DNA from: Neoechinorhynchus agilis
Taxonomy: Eukaryota > Acanthocephala
Direction: 5' to 3'
DNA length: 64,000 nucleotides
NCBI GenBank assembly: GCA_051530055.1
Contig: CM121342.1
Location: 8,122,001 to 8,186,000, forward strand
Shown in pieces: positions 48,456 through 60,235 of this stretch. Position numbers and translations under genes: made by a program. The notes beneath the pieces were generated by a model. It searched no databases, was not told where the DNA came from, and worked only from the letters and a program-made list of their open reading frames with translations. Position 1 is the stretch's first letter, and each line of letters opens with the position of its first letter.

Positions 48456-49375
48456 AGCTCCACGCAACTATGCGGATGATATATTTCTATTTTGTAAAGC
48501 TAGAACATCTTCAATCCTAACTGATAATATAGCTAATTTTATGAATTCTTTGTCTTCGGAACTTAGGAAAGTCAATCTGGTTGTAAATAGTAACAAAACT
48601 TTCTTTATTCCACTTACTAAAACCTTGATATCGAGGAAGATTCTAATTAATGAATTAGCATCTAATTTAAATTTCCTTAACATCAACTTTAGATCACATT
48701 CCAGGATTTTAGATGTAGACTTCCCTTGTAACAATCATAGATTTTTTATTAACTCTTCCGTTAAAAGTCTATTGGCAAAAACAGTTATCTTCATCAAAAG
48801 AGCAAAAAATCTCTCCATCCCTTCTCTTTTTATCTTTAAAATTTTAAAAATCTTTTTAGGGGGTTCTATTTGCTTTTTCGCACGAGGCCGGTCCCCTGAA
48901 AATAATCTTTCATTTTATCGTACCTTGCTAAATAAGCTCAGTAATATTCTCCTTAGAAATAATATAGATATGGAACTCCTTTTTGCCTTTTTAACAAGAT
49001 TTTTTTGTCTAAAATCTGGTTTTCTCTAATCTTAATTCTATCTGTAAATATTTTAAATACAACTCTTCAATTCTTACAATCTTTTACAATAACTCTTCTA
49101 GTTTTTTACCCATTAATTCCACTAATCTATTAAACAGGAAAGAGGTAAGTGATTTCTCTACGCTCTTATCTCTTTTACAGGCTCGGGATAGGAAAAGGAT
49201 AAATATTAATAGATAATAAAAGAGGGTACTCGAGGCTGCTGTGAGATATTTAAGAGATCGTCCTTCAACTCACAGTTGTCTTAGGCCCGGGACATGCTGG
49301 AGCGCATAAACTAAAGAACTGAGGCACTGATTTGTGTGTTTGTTTGTATGAGGCGTGAGTTTTAATAATAATAAC
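48456..49375 (+). mobile_element. LINE fragment: end of RT (YADD) to 3' tail
   Basis: The frame 48456-49029 carries NYADDIFLFCKARTSS, the YxDD catalytic motif of a non-LTR reverse transcriptase, then RT thumb-like sequence with LVVNSNKTFFIPLTK. Frames then degrade. The copy seems to end near 49360-49375 at TTTTAATAATAATAAC, a LINE-type tail. It is 5' truncated exactly at the YADD motif, where it abuts the family A piece on its left in the opposite orientation. The different catalytic motif (YADD against YLDD) and tail show it is another family, perhaps the one that left the endonuclease at 38 kb. Confidence 0.7.
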
Positions 49376-50229
49376 ATCAATCAATTTTCTACCATTTAGC
49401 ATTCAGTCCGGTTTCCATCTTCATTTAATGACAAGGAAGGTTTTTGTGGATCGAACCCTTCCTCGTTTAAAATCACGATAATCTTCTCTCGGTCTTTCAC
49501 AGTCAATAGTCCACTGACTTCAACATTTCAAGAAGCCTCCTATTGTGCATAACTATGAAACTTATGTATATATTTTATAATAAATCCAAATCTTTGTTGG
49601 AAATCGTCTCCAAAGAAAAGATTCCAAACTTGTTCGTATTGAAGTCTTGCTTATTAGTCATCTTGATTGCTTCTTTTATAAACAATTTTACAGAATAGAA
49701 TTATTATTCTGAAGGTCGTAGTCCGGCATTTTATGTTTCGCCTACAATCAACACAGAACCACTCCGCGAACCTTTAGCATCAGTAAACCTAAATTCTTGT
49801 TTTCACACAGAGCGATTCCGCCTTTTATTTGAAGAATTGGTACTTTAGATAATAAGAGGACCAAGAAAATTTGAAATACTCACAAAGCATTTCGACATTC
49901 TTTTGTTTTGTAGCTTGGAAAATTACGAGACGATCTGAGTCATTTTCCAAGGACGACAAATATGGAGGTGAAATAGATGACTAAACGACCTTGAATTTTG
50001 TTTAATCTTTAAGGCAAACAGATTAGTCGAAAGCTAATAAAATCTTTACCCACACTTACGTTTCTCCCTTCTGAAATAAAGCAATGCACGCTCACTTTTT
50101 TCGGCTTTTCATGTTTTAAAACAGAAATGCACCAGCGAATAAAGAAAAATTGATCTTAAGAGCCACAAATTTTGCTCATGCTTGAATTTTCGGTGACTGT
50201 ACAAAATGAGAACGGAGCAACTTTACTTT
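49376..50229. other. No feature seen
   Basis: AT-rich sequence between LINE pieces. Near 49440-49462 the minus strand has GGGTTCGATCC, like a tRNA T-loop, but the flanking bases cannot pair and no tRNA is present. Confidence 0.6.
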
Positions 50230-50860
50230 CAGTTCAAAGAAACTCGCAGTGTCCTTAAGACTTGGTCTCTGCCCCATCGCTGTCGATGTGGGACTTTGGT
50301 TGATGCTTTCGGTCGACACGGTCTCGTTCGCCGAAATTCAGGAAGAAGATTCTCACGCCATTCTGAAATCAATAGCGTAATTTCTTGGGCGTTGAGAACG
50401 GCGAACTTCCCGAACATCCTGGAACCCGCCCACCTTTGTCGATTAGACGGCCGTAGGCCCGATGGAATTTCGGTCTTTCCGTTGCGGGAGGGCAAATGCC
50501 TTCTCTCGGACGCTACGTGTTTGGATACCCTCGCAACCAACAACATCCCCTACTCTCTCGAAATCCCTGAAGGTTCAGCCAGTGCAGCGGAAGGGATGAG
50601 ATTCGAAAATATAGGGATTTAGCAAGGGCGTACTATTTTGTCCCCTTCGGAGTAGAGACGTATGGAGCGCTTGGCAGTTCGGCACTCACTCTGCTCCAGG
50701 ATCTCGAAGAAATAGAGAGAAACGACCGGCGATGCACGAGCGGGTGTATTCCTTCGACAAAATATCTCCCTCGCAGTACAACGAGGCAATGCTGCAAGCG
50801 TGATAGCGACAGCCGAGGAAGGAGAGAAGCTAAGATTTTGCGGACGGTGGTGATTGCACG
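50230..50860 (+). mobile_element. LINE-like retroelement family A, C-terminal piece, diverged subfamily
   Basis: The frame 50206-50622 holds LPHRCRCGTLVDAFGRHGLV, RRFSRHSEINSVISWAL, NILEPAHLCRLDGRRPDGIS, EGKCLLSDATCLDTLATNNI. In other frames follow YRDLARAYYFVPFGVETYGA and, near 50785-50825, RGNAASVIATAEEGEK-like sequence. This is the C-terminal domain of family A (CRCG..V...GRHGL, DGRRPDG, DATC.DTLA, VET.G). It differs clearly from the copies at 48 and 58 kb. Decayed by frame changes. Confidence 0.75.
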
Positions 50861-53800
50861 TTTTGTACTTTATTATGTTATGATTAAAAAAGAAACTTAG
50901 AATGCTAATTTAATTTTTCGGAAGATCATAGGAAGTGAAAATCAGCATAGGCGCTACTGGAAACTTTACCCGTTTTTTGAATTTCAGACCGAGTTCGTTA
51001 TTCAAGCGCCCATCATTTGAAAGGTATTCTTAAACTTAGTCCAAATTACAGAAGTTCCTAACTCAATAAAATATCGAACCATAAAAGAAAATTTTCGAAG
51101 AAATCCTAATTGGTTTTTGTGGTAAAATAAATTTAAATAAGTGATCTATCACGAGTCTCTAAGAATCAGGAAATCACTGAGCTCACTCATTTTGCGTTCA
51201 CTAATTAAGTTTTAATTCAGCATGGGTAAAGATTAAGGGAAATTGCAGCAAGAAAGTTCTTTTTTCGTTCTTTTAAGATAAACAGAGCAACAAGATTTTA
51301 ATGTCACGTGTACATTTATTAATACATGAAAGATGCGATAGCGAGACGTGGTTGTTACATTTCGAAAATATAAAACATTTTTCCAAAATGATTCATGATT
51401 GGATGATTGTCGATACAATTTAGGTACGCTATAATTTTATTTGTCGCGTTTTCTTCGCAGTCTCCTAAATTTATTATATTATAAGAGAACCTGAGCACTA
51501 AAGTGGAACGCCGTTTATCATCCGCGAATTAATTGGAACCGGAAATTATTCGGATACTAGATTCTTTTCAGAAAAACCCAAACCCCAATGTGATTTATAC
51601 AGTTTTTTAAGCTAAACTTCAAATATCAAAGTTCTTAACACTTTGGGAGAAGTGATTTTCTAAAAACCACAACTTGGGAAAAGACTCACTTATTTTTTTG
51701 TCTGTATCCCATTACACACCTTCTTTTTAGTTGAGTAGGACAGCAATTCGGATAATCAAAGTTTCGGATAATCGAAGTTTCAGTGTAACTTCCCAACCAG
51801 TTTTTGCATTATAAATGTTGCACTGTTGCTTCGGAAATCCGGCCTTAAAGGTTACCTTTGCCATATCAGCCTAAATAGGATCAAAGCTCGACAAAAAACC
51901 ATTTGAAATATAAAATCTTTGTATTTAGCATGTAGAATACTAAAATGCCATTTCGCGACAATGCCTCCTCGGGACATCCAGTCAGTCTGTCGCATTATAG
52001 GAGATCGCGGATAAATTAACTCGGTTTAGCATATCACGTCAACGAATCGGATTTCAAAGTCAGAGAAATCACCACTGAGCTTTCTTGTTCGCTAAATTCT
52101 CTAGTGAACGATCTATAAATACTGATTGGACATTGCACTCCCTCTGGGATATTGTCCTCGACATGTGTCAGACAATACATTAGCGCGACACGATGAAGCG
52201 CCATCGACGATAGCAATTATATTCTACGGTCCATTTGAAATGTAAAAGCTAATAAACAGGAATACCTGCTAGCTCACAACCGAACACAAATCCATTTTCA
52301 TTACTATAAATGGTTTTAATGTCCGACGTAAATTACGTTCAGTGTAGATCAAAATGTATTTAATAATACGATTAAAAAGTTTGAGCCTATACATTTAAGT
52401 CAATTGAGAAAGGACTGGACAATCATTGCGATCGAAATTCACATGAAATACATCGGCGGATTCACGTGAGCAGTCCCATGAACGATGAAGCGTGTAGAAC
52501 AAATAACCCAATCGGTCTTCAAAAATAACTTTGTCTCAAAAATTTACAATCCAATAATTTAGTTCTTCGCAGTGAACTTTTAGGGGATCCGCTGTAGCAT
52601 TACACCCACTTTATCTTCAAAAATGCTTAATAAACTCTAAAAATATATTATTTGTGTTAATCCGCATTAAGAGTAGTAGAGACCCTTAAAAAATAAAAAC
52701 AAACTCGTATTTTCTAAGCGGTAGTTTGCTCGTGGATAGACCACAAACGTTAGAGATTTGATATCATTAGGTGTACCGTTACTAAAGACATCATCGAAGC
52801 TGTCTAATCAAAGACTTTATGCGTGTCAGACTTTGCCACAGAAACTCTCGTCGTCTTCCAAGACTACAAGGAAACTAATGGTATCGTCCTTGACGGATCG
52901 AAGTCGTCTTCTTACTTCTGCATCTATTGAATGAAAATATTTTAAGGGAAAAAATTCGTGAAATTCTCCATTGGCAGTGGAATTCGAAATTTCCCACCGG
53001 CTTACCGTTTAAATTTACTCTACAAATTTTTTTTAGAAATTAAACTTTTATTTGTAGAACATAAGAAAGTACAAAACGTGCAATCACCACCGTCTGCAAA
53101 ATTGGAGCTTTTCCAGACGATGTTACACGATATGATCGTTCCTTTTTATCAAGTGATCATTTTAAAAGCGATTTTTCTAGTGGAAGCCAAAATGAGCGCT
53201 TTTCACTCACAAACACCCAATAATCGAATAGTTCCAACCGTCTGATTTTAGACAAAAGAAAATCGTGAAGAACAACATCTTCAATGGAGAGGAAGATTGA
53301 ACATCTTGGTATCGAGCGAAAACGAGCAAACGCAAAAATCATATGTAAACGTCGTTCAAAAAAATGCAAATGTGATAACAACCATGCATGTGACAGTCCA
53401 ACAAAAAAACCCTTTTTAAAAAGAAAGGTGAGTCTTTTTTCGGGTTGCCGTGCTTAAATCTGCATCAGTGGTGTGTTCAAGGATCGAAGCCAATATTGTG
53501 AGACGAAATCAATTTTTTCTTGACGGATTGATAAAATTTGTTGTTTTGGTCGTCGACCGGCAGAGAACGTTTTATAAAAGAAACAAACTGAAGATGAACT
53601 CGACGAAGTTCGATACTTCTTTAATAAATCGTTCGCCACAGGGTGAAAACCTGAATAACAAATTTAATCAATCAACCCAATACCTCAAATATTGACATTT
53701 CTTGACGGATTGAATATATGATCAACAATTGAAGGTGTTCCCAACATCGTCGAAAGAAATTCGCCCATTTTTTAAAGAGAAGTCCAACTCATGACGTTCA

Positions 53801-54900
53801 AAAACCTTTAAGCACTGCCTTACGTTAAGCTGCTTTATTGTTTCAGTTCGAAAGTTACGATACTTAAGGTTATGATAATTCTAAATTTAAAATCGTTGTA
53901 ATTATTCTGCGGTCGATCATCACCACCCGAGAGAGATCGTTAAATTAAATTCAAATTATTAGCAAATGATCACTTTAGCGATATTTCTCGGGTGTCATGG
54001 ACCGACTAAAATATTAATGTTTAAAATTTAATTTCTCTTTTGCTGTCTTGTAAAGTCAATCGATAAAATCATCAAAAATGTTTTGTTGAAATATTTCGAG
54101 TACCCGAATGCAATCCTGAACGATAAAGTCGTTAATATAAATCTATAAATAGCAAGAACAAAAGGTCCTATTAAAGGTCATTTAGTTTTTGTCCGTTTGT
54201 TTCTAGGTACAATTCGAGCGAAATTTTAAACTGCGAAAACGAAGAACCCAAAAAAGCGTCCAAAATTATCGGCCCCGGAACGGAATTAAGTTTCAAATGT
54301 TTATCGAGAACATTGGTGACTGAGAACATCCGAGAGAATTGCCGTCTTTCATTGTGACGACTAATATGGAAAATGATTAAAGTTGAAACGCCCCGTTGAT
54401 TTTACGATTTCCAATAGATTCTGCGATGAAATTATTCTTAAAAATTTCAAATTAAAATGGTGTCGTCCACAAATTTCCCCTTTTTCAGAAAAAGACCGAT
54501 TCTGTATTAAAAACCGAAATCAGAGCTTCAAAAAAAAGACCTTATACGATCCAATGCTTAATTGTTGTTGTGTCAAGTACTCCCTTCAATACAATTGAGA
54601 GATGAAGCAAAATATTTTCCGATTTGTTCGTTGTTTAATCTGGTTATAATATTAGATCCCGACGAGACGGTTCTTTATGAAATTGGATAAGGAAATAACG
54701 GCTCGGTGCTTTGTTCTTAAACAATTTCGGAACGCCATTTACTCTAAGGATTTAAATAGCTCTTTTGTCTGTCTTTCTGGAGAATCAGACAAAACAAATT
54801 TTGTACTCTTTTGACGATTGAGGGCTTTTTAGGCCCAGTTTGACTTACTTTGCTATTTTGGTATTGCGCTTATATAAAAAATGGATTTTGTTTAAAGAGA
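50861..54900. other. Mostly featureless AT-rich stretch
   Basis: No recognised gene apart from a weak candidate at 52800-53415, listed separately. Remaining open frames are short and look like chance. Confidence 0.4.
52800..53415 (+). pseudogene. Possible exons of an unknown gene or its remnant
   Basis: Three plus-strand stretches look more protein-like than their surroundings. About 52821-52928 gives LCVSDFATETLVVFQDYKET. About 52950-53030 gives VKFSIGSGIRNFPPAYRLNL. After an acceptor at 53249, one frame reads TKENREEQHLQWRGRLNILV and stays open to a TAA at about 53419. They lie in different frames, so introns would be needed. The order recalls a von Willebrand A fold followed by a second domain, as in Mediator subunit 25, but similarity is too weak to name it. 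It could also be chance. Confidence 0.22.
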
Positions 54901-55138
54901 AACCCACTCCTGGTTCTCGTAGATAGTCCAATCTTTTAAAAACACAAAGAGCTCGGCCTCCAATGGGCTTTATTCCAACTACCATCCCAAATTTCGTTTT
55001 GAACAAAAGTGAACAACGAAACCCACTCCTGGTTCTCGTAGATAATCGAATCTTTTAAAAGCACAAAGAACTCGCTCTCCAATGGACTGTATTTCGACTG
55101 CCCTCTCAAATTTTGGTTTTGAAGAAAGGTGAACAACA
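54901..55138. repeat. Tandem duplication, two copies of 119 bp, upstream of the Cdh1 gene
   Basis: Copies at 54901-55019 and 55020-55138 share AACCCACTCCTGGTTCTCGT, AATCTTTTAAAA, ACACAAAGA.CTCG, CTCCAATGG and GGTGAACAAC/GTGAACAACG ends. They differ by about 15-20 scattered bases. The second ends 190 bases before the Cdh1 start codon, so the block may be part of its promoter region; that is inference. Confidence 0.9.
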
Positions 55139-55327
55139 TTGAGCATCCGTTTCAACGCTTCGGCAGGTGTGCTTTATATCAAAACCGACCGCCTGTACAA
55201 AATCACCGCGTATACAAATACCTCATTGATGTAGAACGTCGGTAAAAGTTATACCGTTTATCCGTAATCCGGTTTTCCCTCCCGACACTTCTCTCTCGTA
55301 TAGCGATCACCTTCTACGACTAAAACC

Positions 55328-57367
55328 ATGAAAAAGTCGGCGGTTTCAGAAAAGGAAACAATGGACACTAACCGGACACGGGAGAGGTCTCCATCGACGA
55401 CGAATTCCACCACAGATAATCCAGCTAAATCTGATAACCCAATTGACCAACATAACGAATGGAATCCACTGTTGACGTCTTGTATGAAATCATTGAAGTC
55501 TCAATCGTTTTCCAAATTCAGTGATTATCGATTTTTACCGACCAGAAATACTTCAGTCAGCATTTCATGGACCGATCAGTCAAAAGATGATATTGGAATA
55601 GCTTCATGGACCGGAATGTGTCGAGCGATTAAAACTCCGTACATTCCTCCAAGTATGAAGACCAAATACATTAATAATCAGAAACGAAAATCTCAAACTC
55701 AAGGCGAACAACCGATCCACCAGCCGGTAAAGCTGACTCGGATGATTGATCCGTCGATGCTTTTACCGTATTTCAACAATCATAATCGACATGCATCTCC
55801 AACTTTGGACGACGTAACTCCTGTCAGTCCAACTAGAACAGTTGGAGTTACTCGTGATCCCGTTCCCGCAAATGTCAACACATACGAGACAGTCTTGGGG
55901 AATGAACTTTTAGGAAGTGAGGTTGAAGTCAAAGAAAACCTTAGTCCCAACACTGGGATTCTTCAAAACCCTGAGAGTGTGTACAACAGCAGTCATCAGT
56001 CTATTCTGGACTATTCTTCACCTCTAACTCAACCAAAGCCTGACAAACGCGAGCAGTGGATGGAGTTTCGGAAAGAGCTTGAGGGAACCGGTGATTTTGG
56101 AATCACGCAGACCAGTCGGAGCTTGATGAATTCTACTTCAGACTTGCATCGATCTCGAAGAACTGTTCAAAAGACACCTTACAAAGTATTGGACGCGCCT
56201 GATCTTATGGACGATTTCTATTTATCCTTAGTGGATTGGTCCAAAGACAATCTTCTTGCGGTTGGACTCAAGCAGCGAGTGTACTTGTGGAACGCAGCAA
56301 CCAGTGCTGTAACAAAATTAGAAGAACTCGTGAGTGACGCCGTCACTTCTTTAAGTTGGAGCCAGTACCAATGTGGGGGTGATGCCAAATATTTAGCCGT
56401 CGGTACCCGTGCAGGATCTCTACAGATTTGGGATGTCCAGGCTAAAAAGAGAGTCACACAATACGACGATCCAAATAGGACTAGTAATTCCAGCCGAGTT
56501 GGCGTAATTGCATGGAACCAATGGCTCGTATGTTCGGGATCGCGTGACCGGCACATTACCATCTACGATTTTCGGTGCCGTGACTATTGCATGGACGTTC
56601 CTTCTGTTTCACGCAGTCGTCGTTGTCGCCTGAAAGGAAGTTACGTCGATCTAACAGGACACGTTCAAGAGGTTTGCGGCTTAAAATGGTCTCCGGACCA
56701 TGATATGCTCGCTTCTGGTGGGAACGACAACAAAGTATTGATTAGAAGTCTTCGAAACCTTAAAGACCCTCTTCATTTCTTAATAGGCCACAGTGCAGCT
56801 GTAAAAGCGATGGATTGGAGTCCACATAAGCATGCTCTTTTGGCGACTGGAGGAGGTACTGCCGATCGGACAATTCGGTTCTGGAACTGTTTGACCGGAC
56901 ACATGGTCCACACCGTCGATACCGGTAGTCAAGTATGCAACATAGCATGGTCCGAACATTCAAACGAGTTCGTATCGACTCATGGGTATAGCCAGAATGA
57001 AATCATCCTTTGGAAATATCCCACTCTTCGTCAGACTACCCGATTTAATGGACATTCTTTTCGAGTTCTTTACCTTGCAAAATCACCAGACGGACGATCG
57101 ATAGTGACCGGCGCTGGAGATGAGACTCTTCGATTCTGGCGCATTTTTGGTGGAGTTCGAGACAATTTATCAAACATGTCCGGAGGCCAACCGGACCCGA
57201 TTCTGAACGACCGGTCAGTTCTCTTTGATGAAGGAGCCGCAAACACATACCGAGTTCAACATCCTGAATACGGCCAGAGTGATTCTCTTATTACAAGCGC
57301 GGCTCTGAGAACGAGAATTGGAATCAGGGATGCACTGCATCAAGAGGGATTCATTCCGAGCCGATAG
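55328..57367 (+). CDS. FZR1: Fizzy-related/Cdh1, WD40 activator of the anaphase-promoting complex; long, intronless
   Basis: Substrate adaptor that activates APC/C in late mitosis and G1. One 679-codon frame; vertebrate FZR1 is about 496. A C-box-like DYRFLPTR lies at residues 66-73. A long polar insert with S/T-P sites follows (DDVTPVSPTRT), likely CDK targets. The WD40 propeller runs from KVLDAPDLMDDFYLSLVDWS (about residue 285) through GSRDRHITIYD, GHVQEVCGLKWSPDHDMLAS, SAAVKAMDWSPHKHALLATG, FVSTHGYSQNEIILWKYP, to SPDGRSIVTGAGDETLRFWR (about 605). The QEVCGLKWS and HGYSQN.I..WKYP blocks fit Cdh1 better than Cdc20. After the propeller come about 70 extra residues ending EGFIPSR; the usual C-terminal Ile-Arg tail that docks on APC3 is absent. 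The start ATG is the first in the frame, with a second M at residue 12. No decay seen. Confidence 0.92.
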   Translation: MKKSAVSEKETMDTNRTRERSPSTTNSTTDNPAKSDNPIDQHNEWNPLLTSCMKSLKSQSFSKFSDYRFLPTRNTSVSISWTDQSKDDIGIASWTGMCRAIKTPYIPPSMKTKYINNQKRKSQTQGEQPIHQPVKLTRMIDPSMLLPYFNNHNRHASPTLDDVTPVSPTRTVGVTRDPVPANVNTYETVLGNELLGSEVEVKENLSPNTGILQNPESVYNSSHQSILDYSSPLTQPKPDKREQWMEFRKELEGTGDFGITQTSRSLMNSTSDLHRSRRTVQKTPYKVLDAPDLMDDFYLSLVDWSKDNLLAVGLKQRVYLWNAATSAVTKLEELVSDAVTSLSWSQYQCGGDAKYLAVGTRAGSLQIWDVQAKKRVTQYDDPNRTSNSSRVGVIAWNQWLVCSGSRDRHITIYDFRCRDYCMDVPSVSRSRRCRLKGSYVDLTGHVQEVCGLKWSPDHDMLASGGNDNKVLIRSLRNLKDPLHFLIGHSAAVKAMDWSPHKHALLATGGGTADRTIRFWNCLTGHMVHTVDTGSQVCNIAWSEHSNEFVSTHGYSQNEIILWKYPTLRQTTRFNGHSFRVLYLAKSPDGRSIVTGAGDETLRFWRIFGGVRDNLSNMSGGQPDPILNDRSVLFDEGAANTYRVQHPEYGQSDSLITSAALRTRIGIRDALHQEGFIPSR

Positions 57368-57825
57368 GCACGGTGAAGCGATTCTGCGTGTGTGGGCGGT
57401 GCTGCTCCATTTCGTGAGTACCCGCGGATGTACAGTGTTGTTAAAATACCCTTCTGCTTCTCATTGATGGCATCTAGTTTAGCCAGCAATCGTAAAAAAT
57501 GACGACCGTTGTCGAAAGCACTTTGACGATAATAAAAACCGATCGCGATGTTTTTTTAGTGGTGCCGCAGGGACGAATGTGGAGTTAGTGGATCTCTTAA
57601 AACACACACATTGACATTAGTATATTACTGCTGTTGGCAAATTTTTAGGTTCAAATTGTTTATAACTGTTAGTTTTGGCTAGAAGTGTCAGAACAGATCT
57701 TTTCGATGACAGTCAGATTAAAAAGTTATTTTAAAAATTTTCAGTGAAAACGGTTCAACGACTATTTTTTGTCCGATTTTTGAAAGCTCGAAACTTGAAA
57801 AATGGTTCAAAGGAACATCATATAA
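57368..57825. other. 3' flank of the Cdh1 gene, nothing recognised
   Basis: AT-rich sequence between the stop codon and the next LINE piece. It may hold the 3' UTR (AATAAAA at about 57530). No other feature is seen. Confidence 0.4.
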
Positions 57826-59221
57826 CATTTGCTGGTACCTGGACGATGCCACGCTCGTAGGTAACCCCCTCTGTTGTACTGCGCGATTTGGAGACACTCG
57901 TGAAGGAGTCGGCGAAAATTGGCATTAAACTGAATCCGGCGAAATGCGAGATTCTAGTGATGAACGTGGAAGATGAGGATTCCAGGTAAACTACCGTGAG
58001 AGATTTTCAGAATCTGGCCTCCGGGATAGAATTGATCACTCTAGACGGTTAAGTTTTCTAGGAAGTTGCATTTTTGGTTCTAATGTTGAAGCAGAGATTG
58101 CCAATCTTCAACCGTAACTTTCGACGCTGTGCGAGCGAGCTGATGAATTATCTTCACGCGAGGCTCTGTTCCTGATCAACAACACCCTCTTCATTCCAAA
58201 ACTGCAATAAAAGCTGCGCACAGCACCTTTATTTAGACATAATTATAAGCTGGCAAAATTAGACGAGATGGTGAAAGCCTCTCTCGAGAAAATTTTAAAT
58301 ACTCAGCTGTCGGACGAGGCCCGGCGTCAAGCGTTCTTGCTCGTGTCGTCCGGCGGTTTGGGTATCCGAAAAGCAGCCGATATTTCTCTGCCAGCTTATT
58401 TGGGATCGTATGAAGCAAACCGTAAAATAGTTCAATCCTTTCTTAACGAAAATTACACTTTGGATGAAGATTCAGTGACGGCTCTTAATCTTTGTTGTGG
58501 AAATTCAGGCAGCGAGCAGGTACCCGTCAATGATTGCAAACAATCAATTTGGGACCCATCCCTGCAAGCTAGAATTCATAACTCTTTAATTTCAGATTCT
58601 CGTGACCTGGTGAACCGAACTCGATTGGCGGACGTCTCGACTAGAGAATCGGGTGCTTGGCTTAACGCTCTTCGCCCCGACGAGACCGTAAGGATCGCAG
58701 TGTCCCTGAGACTTGAGGTACCGATGTTCATATCGAATCACTGCCGTTGCGTGGAGCCATTGGAACGCATTGGTTCCGCCTGTCGAAACTCATTCGGAAA
58801 GTAAAACATTCCGAAGTGAACGCAATTCACTTAGCCTTGTCCTGAATACTGTGAATGCGCCCAACATCCTAGGGCCGAGCAGTCTTTGTCGACTTGATGA
58901 CCATTGACCGGGCGGTGTCGCAGTATTCCCGTGGCCAGGGGAGGAAAATGCCTTCTCGGGGACGCCATGTTAGCAGCCAGCAACATAAAATTCGCCGCTG
59001 TTAAACCGGAGGGGGAGAAAAAAACCACCACTGAGGATCGCGAAAAGAACAAATACATGGACATGAGTCGAAATTATTAAGCAATCGGAACTTTTTTTAC
59101 CGCGGCGCAGGATGTCGTACTGACGATCCGAGAGCAGGAGAATTCCTTTAGCAAAACATCAGCCTGACTGTGCAACTAAGGAACTTTTGAATCCGTACGT
59201 TTGACCATTAAACAAGGACGG
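57826..59221 (+). mobile_element. LINE-like retroelement family A: RT palm to 3' end
   Basis: Begins with ICWYLDDATLVG (57827-57863), the YxDD motif of the reverse transcriptase, then KIGIKLNPAKCEILVMN. From 58268 to 58804 one long frame gives the thumb and C-terminal domain: SSGGLGIRKAADISLPAYLG, SGAWLNALRPDETVRIAVSL, NHCRC. After 58804 the domain goes on in other frames (RCRL, AVFPWPG), with deletions relative to the 48-kb copy. The last 235 bases are almost identical to the inverse of 63765-64000. Upstream of the YLDD motif no RT is found, so the copy is 5' truncated. Broken by several frame changes. Confidence 0.8.
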
Positions 59222-60235
59222 CATGTTTACAAACTCTTTTTGCCGAAAAACTCATGTTTTTCATAAAAAATCGTATTTTCTTATCATTAAAATTTATTCC
59301 AAATTCTCATTTGAATGCACAATTTTTTCTTATATTTCGTGCAAATTAAAGCGAAAATTCCTAATTTTTTCAAATATCTAAAAAAAATTTCGAACTTTTC
59401 CCATAGATTGTATTGACCAATTTTACCCCTAAATTAAGCATATAAACCAAATTGCAGCTCAGAATTCATTTACAAGCTTTGCTAAATTTTTAATGGGCTC
59501 TTTTCAGCGGTGCACAATTTGAAAAATTCAAATGTTGGTACTGAATAAGCGCATTTTTTAATCTCCCGAGACCAGCTATGGTTTTTTCGAAATATGGATC
59601 GAAATTGAAAAAATTGGACCAAAAACATTATACGATTATTGTTTTTAACAAATAAATATTAAAGATTGAACAATTTTCGATGCGACCTTATAGGCAACCG
59701 TTCTTCCAGATTTCCTTGAATGTCTTTGCATTACTTTCGGGATCTTAGATCTACTTGATTTTACGTTTGAGCTGCTGCTTTGCTAGCAGGTATTTTGTTG
59801 TTAGTTTCTGTAAATTTCACATTGTTTTCTTTTTACTTTCGAGTGCTGATTGGTCTTTTATTAAAATTCTCAGAAATGAGCTCTAAGCGCGATAAATAAC
59901 AAGTAGTGAAACTCTTCTGACCACTTTTTCGACTCAAAATGACCTCGTGCTCATGTTTCGAGATTTTGACACGTCATGGACAAGATTTTGACACGGAAGA
60001 ATTTTTCAATTAAAGTAGATCATTAAATGCCCTAAGGAAGGACATTGCGATTGCGTAGGTGGAAAATGGTTTTCTGAAAACTAATTATCATTTGAGACAA
60101 AAACAGTTCTTTTTGGCCAGTATGCAAAATGTTTCCAAAAAAGGCGATTTTTACGCCGATTTGAAGTTCGACGCAAAGCGATTCTTTTGATGAACGACGA
60201 GAAATCCTATTTCATTTTGTCTAAAGATCTTGTAG
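59222..60235. other. AT-rich upstream region of the cyclophilin gene
   Basis: No gene or repeat recognised. It must hold the cyclophilin promoter and 5' UTR if transcription starts near the ATG, but no clear TATA or initiator was singled out. Confidence 0.4.

Noticed and set aside
49440-49462. tRNA or tRNA-derived SINE from a GGGTTCGATCC match
   Set aside because: The flanking bases do not form a T stem and no box A or acceptor stem was found.
53300-53400. Cysteine-rich growth-factor-like peptide (frame with CKRRSKKCKC)
   Set aside because: It occurs in only one short frame without supporting exons; another frame over the same bases is longer and more protein-like.
56218-57248. Minus-strand frames opposite the Cdh1 gene
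   Set aside because: Antisense shadows of a well-supported WD40 coding region.
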